Assembly (NCBI RefSeq): GCF_022549775.1
Contig: NZ_JAKZGP010000049.1
Location: forward strand, 1 to 38,315
From: Belliella filtrata
GTDB lineage: Bacteria > Bacteroidota > Bacteroidia > Cytophagales > Cyclobacteriaceae
Length of the DNA: 38,315 nt
Reading direction: 5' to 3'
In this document: positions 36,280-38,315 of the stretch, piece after piece
Position numbering within the stretch: the first letter of the stretch is position 1
How the letters are laid out: each line of letters starts with the position of its first letter
Position numbers and translations under genes: made by a program
Notes under the pieces: generated by a model
Databases searched by the model: none
Told to the model about the DNA's origin: nothing
Seen by the model: the letters and a program-made list of their open reading frames with translations, nothing else

Positions 36280-37752
36280 TTAAGAGTTAGCATCAAGTAA
36301 GCGAAAATCTTCTGGAAAACTACCCAAATCAATCCCCCAAACCAAAGGAAGGAGGTAGTATACAAATAAAGTTATCAACAAAATTGAAATCACATTTAGC
36401 ACAAATCCTGTTTTTGCCATGTCCCGAATGGTGAAATAGCCGGAGCTAAATACCACTGCATTGGGCGGAGTAGCTACTGGGAGCATAAATGCGCATGAAG
36501 CTGATAATGTAGCCGCAATCATGATCCCATAAGGATGGACGTCCATACTTGTAGCCAAAGCTGCCAAAATCGGTAAGATAATGGTGGTAGTAGCCAAGTT
36601 GGATGTCAATTCGGTCAGGAAATTGATCGCTGCTACCATAAATAATATCACCAAAATGAGTGAAGCACCTTCAAGCAAGGTGAAATTACTACCTACCCAT
36701 AGAGTCAATCCGCTAACTTTGAACCCTTCAGCCAATGCCAAACCACCTCCAAATAAAAGTATGATATCCCATGGCAGCTTAATCGCATCTTTCCACTCCA
36801 TTAGCGGTTTTTTATTTTTCCCTGGCACAATAAACATCAAAATCCCCCCAACCATTGCAATCACTGTATCACTAATCCCATCGATAAACGGATCTAAAAG
36901 CCAAGATTTGGAAATCCACCCAAATGCTGTAAACAGGAAAATTGCAGCTACCATTTTTTCCTCATAGGACACACTTCCTAGCTTTCCAAGTTCTACTTTG
37001 ATAGTTTCATTCCCTCCTTCATGTCTTTCATTTTTCACCTTATATACTGTGACCAGATAAAACCATGTCAAAAACAACAAGAACATACTCAAGGGAAACA
37101 TCACTATAAACCAATCCAAAAAATTAATTTCGACCTGATATATTTCGGATACTATAGAGCGGAACACCAAGTTCGGAGGTGTTCCAATCAACGTTGCCAA
37201 GCCACCTATTGAAGCTCCATAGGCTATCCCGAACATCAACACTATACCAAATCGATTCTTGTTTTGATTACCATTTCCTTTGAAGCTTTCAAATTGATTT
37301 GCTATGGCTATCCCAATGGGGAGCATCATCACACTGGTCGCAGTATTGGATATCCACATAGAAAGTAAAGCCGTAGCGATCATAAAACCTAAGACAATAT
37401 GGCTTAGCCTATTCCCAACAAGAAGCAAAATATTGAGCGCTATCCGCTTGTGAAGGCTCCACTTCTCTATACTCAATGCAATCAAAAACCCTCCTAGGTA
37501 TAAAAAAACAATCTCATTTCCATAATTGAGCGTAGTACTCTTCGCTTCTAAAATCCCTGTAAGTGGAAACAAAACAATGGGCAATAAAGATGTCACTGGT
37601 ATAGGAATCACCTCGGTCACCCACCACAGAGCAATCCAAAAAGTTGCCCCTAATACTACTTGAGCTGGAGCTGTCAAACCCCAAATGGGGTCTATGGTTA
37701 AGGAAATCAAAAACACCAGTGGACCTAGCACCATGATGATCAATCTATTCAT
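36280..37752 (-). CDS. SLC13/DASS sodium-coupled dicarboxylate carrier
   Basis: The 490-aa product has about eleven membrane helices with the paired DASS motifs: SNTATS at 135-140 and SNLATT at 384-389, plus GTPPN at 190-194 and ATPPNAVVFSSGY near the C-terminus. These match VcINDY-type Na+/dicarboxylate symporters, so succinate, malate or a related diacid is the likely cargo. The third residue of the second SNT is Leu; Val is seen in some relatives, so this is not a loss. It lacks the RCK_C domains of the SLC13 gene at 15016. It is monocistronic; a -7 box lies at 37815. Confidence 0.93.
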   Translation of the reverse strand: MNRLIIMVLGPLVFLISLTIDPIWGLTAPAQVVLGATFWIALWWVTEVIPIPVTSLLPIVLFPLTGILEAKSTTLNYGNEIVFLYLGGFLIALSIEKWSLHKRIALNILLLVGNRLSHIVLGFMIATALLSMWISNTATSVMMLPIGIAIANQFESFKGNGNQNKNRFGIVLMFGIAYGASIGGLATLIGTPPNLVFRSIVSEIYQVEINFLDWFIVMFPLSMFLLFLTWFYLVTVYKVKNERHEGGNETIKVELGKLGSVSYEEKMVAAIFLFTAFGWISKSWLLDPFIDGISDTVIAMVGGILMFIVPGKNKKPLMEWKDAIKLPWDIILLFGGGLALAEGFKVSGLTLWVGSNFTLLEGASLILVILFMVAAINFLTELTSNLATTTIILPILAALATSMDVHPYGIMIAATLSASCAFMLPVATPPNAVVFSSGYFTIRDMAKTGFVLNVISILLITLFVYYLLPLVWGIDLGSFPEDFRLLDANS

Positions 37753-38203
37753 TGTCTTTACTAATTTGTCAGGTTATCAATAAATGGTTAAAAAACTTAA
37801 TCATTAAAACTTACCAAAACTAAATACCTTGAGCATCTTCTTACTTTCAATCATTAACCCTCCTTGAACCCAATATACTTTTAGAAAACTTTCAACCCTC
37901 CAAACTAATTGAATTTTTTCGAAATCAATTAACCTTGATGCTAAAACAAAAGCCCGTGGGCGCAATTCTATCTAAAGGTTCAACTTATAGGTATGTTTGG
38001 CAAATTAGATTGCTGTGATTTTAAATAAAGAGTATAGTAAACTCTAAGCATACTCACAATAATCTAAATTTCAACAAAAAAACAAGCCAACTCAAGGCAT
38101 TATTCCTTAAGTGGGGTTAGGTAAGATTTATTAACCAACTAGGGCGTGCCGAAAAACGCCAATTGGAGAATAAATTCATAATATTTTGATTAACCCTACT
38201 TTG
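37753..38203. other. 451-bp gene-free region at the right end
   Basis: The region is AT-rich, with GCCCGTGGGC at about 37951 and a small hairpin at 38143-38160 (GGCGT, 8-base loop, ACGCC). The hairpin lies 44 bases beyond the stop of the partial minus-strand gene. Nothing else is recognised. Confidence 0.5.
37815..37822 (-). promoter_or_regulatory. -7 promoter box of the dicarboxylate carrier gene
   Basis: TAGTTTTG on the minus strand matches TAnnTTTG, 62 bases before the start codon. The nearest TTG upstream is 25 bases away, a little far. Confidence 0.45.
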
Positions 38204-38315
38204 TCATGTTTCTGGGGATCTGTTTAAATTTCTTTGAATCTGGCGTCGATAAGCATAAAGGTGTTTGAGACAATAATCCATGGTACTCTCAAGGTTTTCC
38301 CACCTGCTAGAGATA
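38204..38315 (-). CDS. C-terminal end of an unidentified gene (cut by window edge)
   Basis: A minus-strand frame is open from the window edge to a TGA at 38204-38206 and gives 36 residues with codon use like the rest of the window (W-E-N-L-E-S-T-M-D-Y-C, then H-L-Y-A-Y-R-R-Q-I-Q). It is basic and helical. A second frame is also open to a TAA at 38224-38226, so the frame is not certain. I cannot name it; a transposase C-terminus is one possibility. Confidence 0.35.
   Translation of the reverse strand, partial: ISSRWENLESTMDYCLKHLYAYRRQIQRNLNRSPET

Noticed and set aside
36581-36967. 128-aa plus-strand frame inside the dicarboxylate carrier gene
   Set aside because: It is antisense to conserved membrane helices and carries no promoter or start signal.
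37861-37930. Possible third degenerate copy of the nested repeat (AACCCTCC and TCGAAATCAATTAACC words)
   Set aside because: The arms do not pair and the order of blocks does not match copies A and B; similarity is limited to short AT-rich words.

Overview
The window is a stretch of AT-rich chromosome from a member of the Bacteroidota. I infer the class Cytophagia, possibly an Algoriphagus-like member of Cyclobacteriaceae. The evidence is promoters with the Bacteroidota -7 box TAnnTTTG, few Shine-Dalgarno sequences, many short N-terminal lipoprotein signals, an outer-membrane beta-barrel protein with a carboxypeptidase-like regulatory domain, a LytS/LytTR pair, and a GMC oxidoreductase paired with a gluconate-dehydrogenase subunit 3-like protein. 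No phage, plasmid, CRISPR or rRNA/tRNA genes are visible. Most genes are ordinary chromosomal ones.

Layout. Positions 1-124 hold the 5' end of a group II intron on the minus strand, lying just after the terminator of an OmpA/TPR-type lipoprotein (163-1956). Next come a PspC-domain protein, a glycosyltransferase overlapping ybaB/ebfC, a 93-aa unknown, hisS, a 45-aa basic protein, a YfcE-like metallophosphoesterase and pdhB (to 7.7 kb). From 8.0 to 12.7 kb an outer-membrane beta-barrel protein is divergent from a LytS-type kinase and LytTR regulator; their shared upstream region carries 17-bp direct repeats. Then follow guaD with a small lipoprotein, a ZIP metal transporter, an SLC13 permease with two RCK_C-like domains, a 608-bp non-coding stretch with palindromes and two terminators, and a DUF5995 protein.

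From 18.2 to 22.6 kb lie ybbP and ybbA (ABC exporter), divergent from a TesA-like lipoprotein esterase, the same gene set as in Escherichia coli. A GMC oxidoreductase and its small Tat-type subunit follow (22.8-25.3 kb), then a DUF6340-like lipoprotein and a tandem pair of paralogous lipoproteins that overlap by ATGA. Then come katG with a signal peptide, ctlX convergent with purB, a PaaE-like flavin/2Fe-2S reductase with a small membrane protein, and a DASS-type SLC13 carrier. The right edge cuts an unidentified minus-strand gene.

The least expected non-coding signals are a repeat of about 131-133 bp built of nested inverted repeats, present twice (21750-21880 and 34052-34184) in opposite orientation and both times between divergent genes; the palindrome/terminator cluster at 16.88-17.13 kb; and the repeats upstream of the LytS/LytTR system. 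Several gene starts were shortened because a -7 box lies inside the longest possible reading frame.
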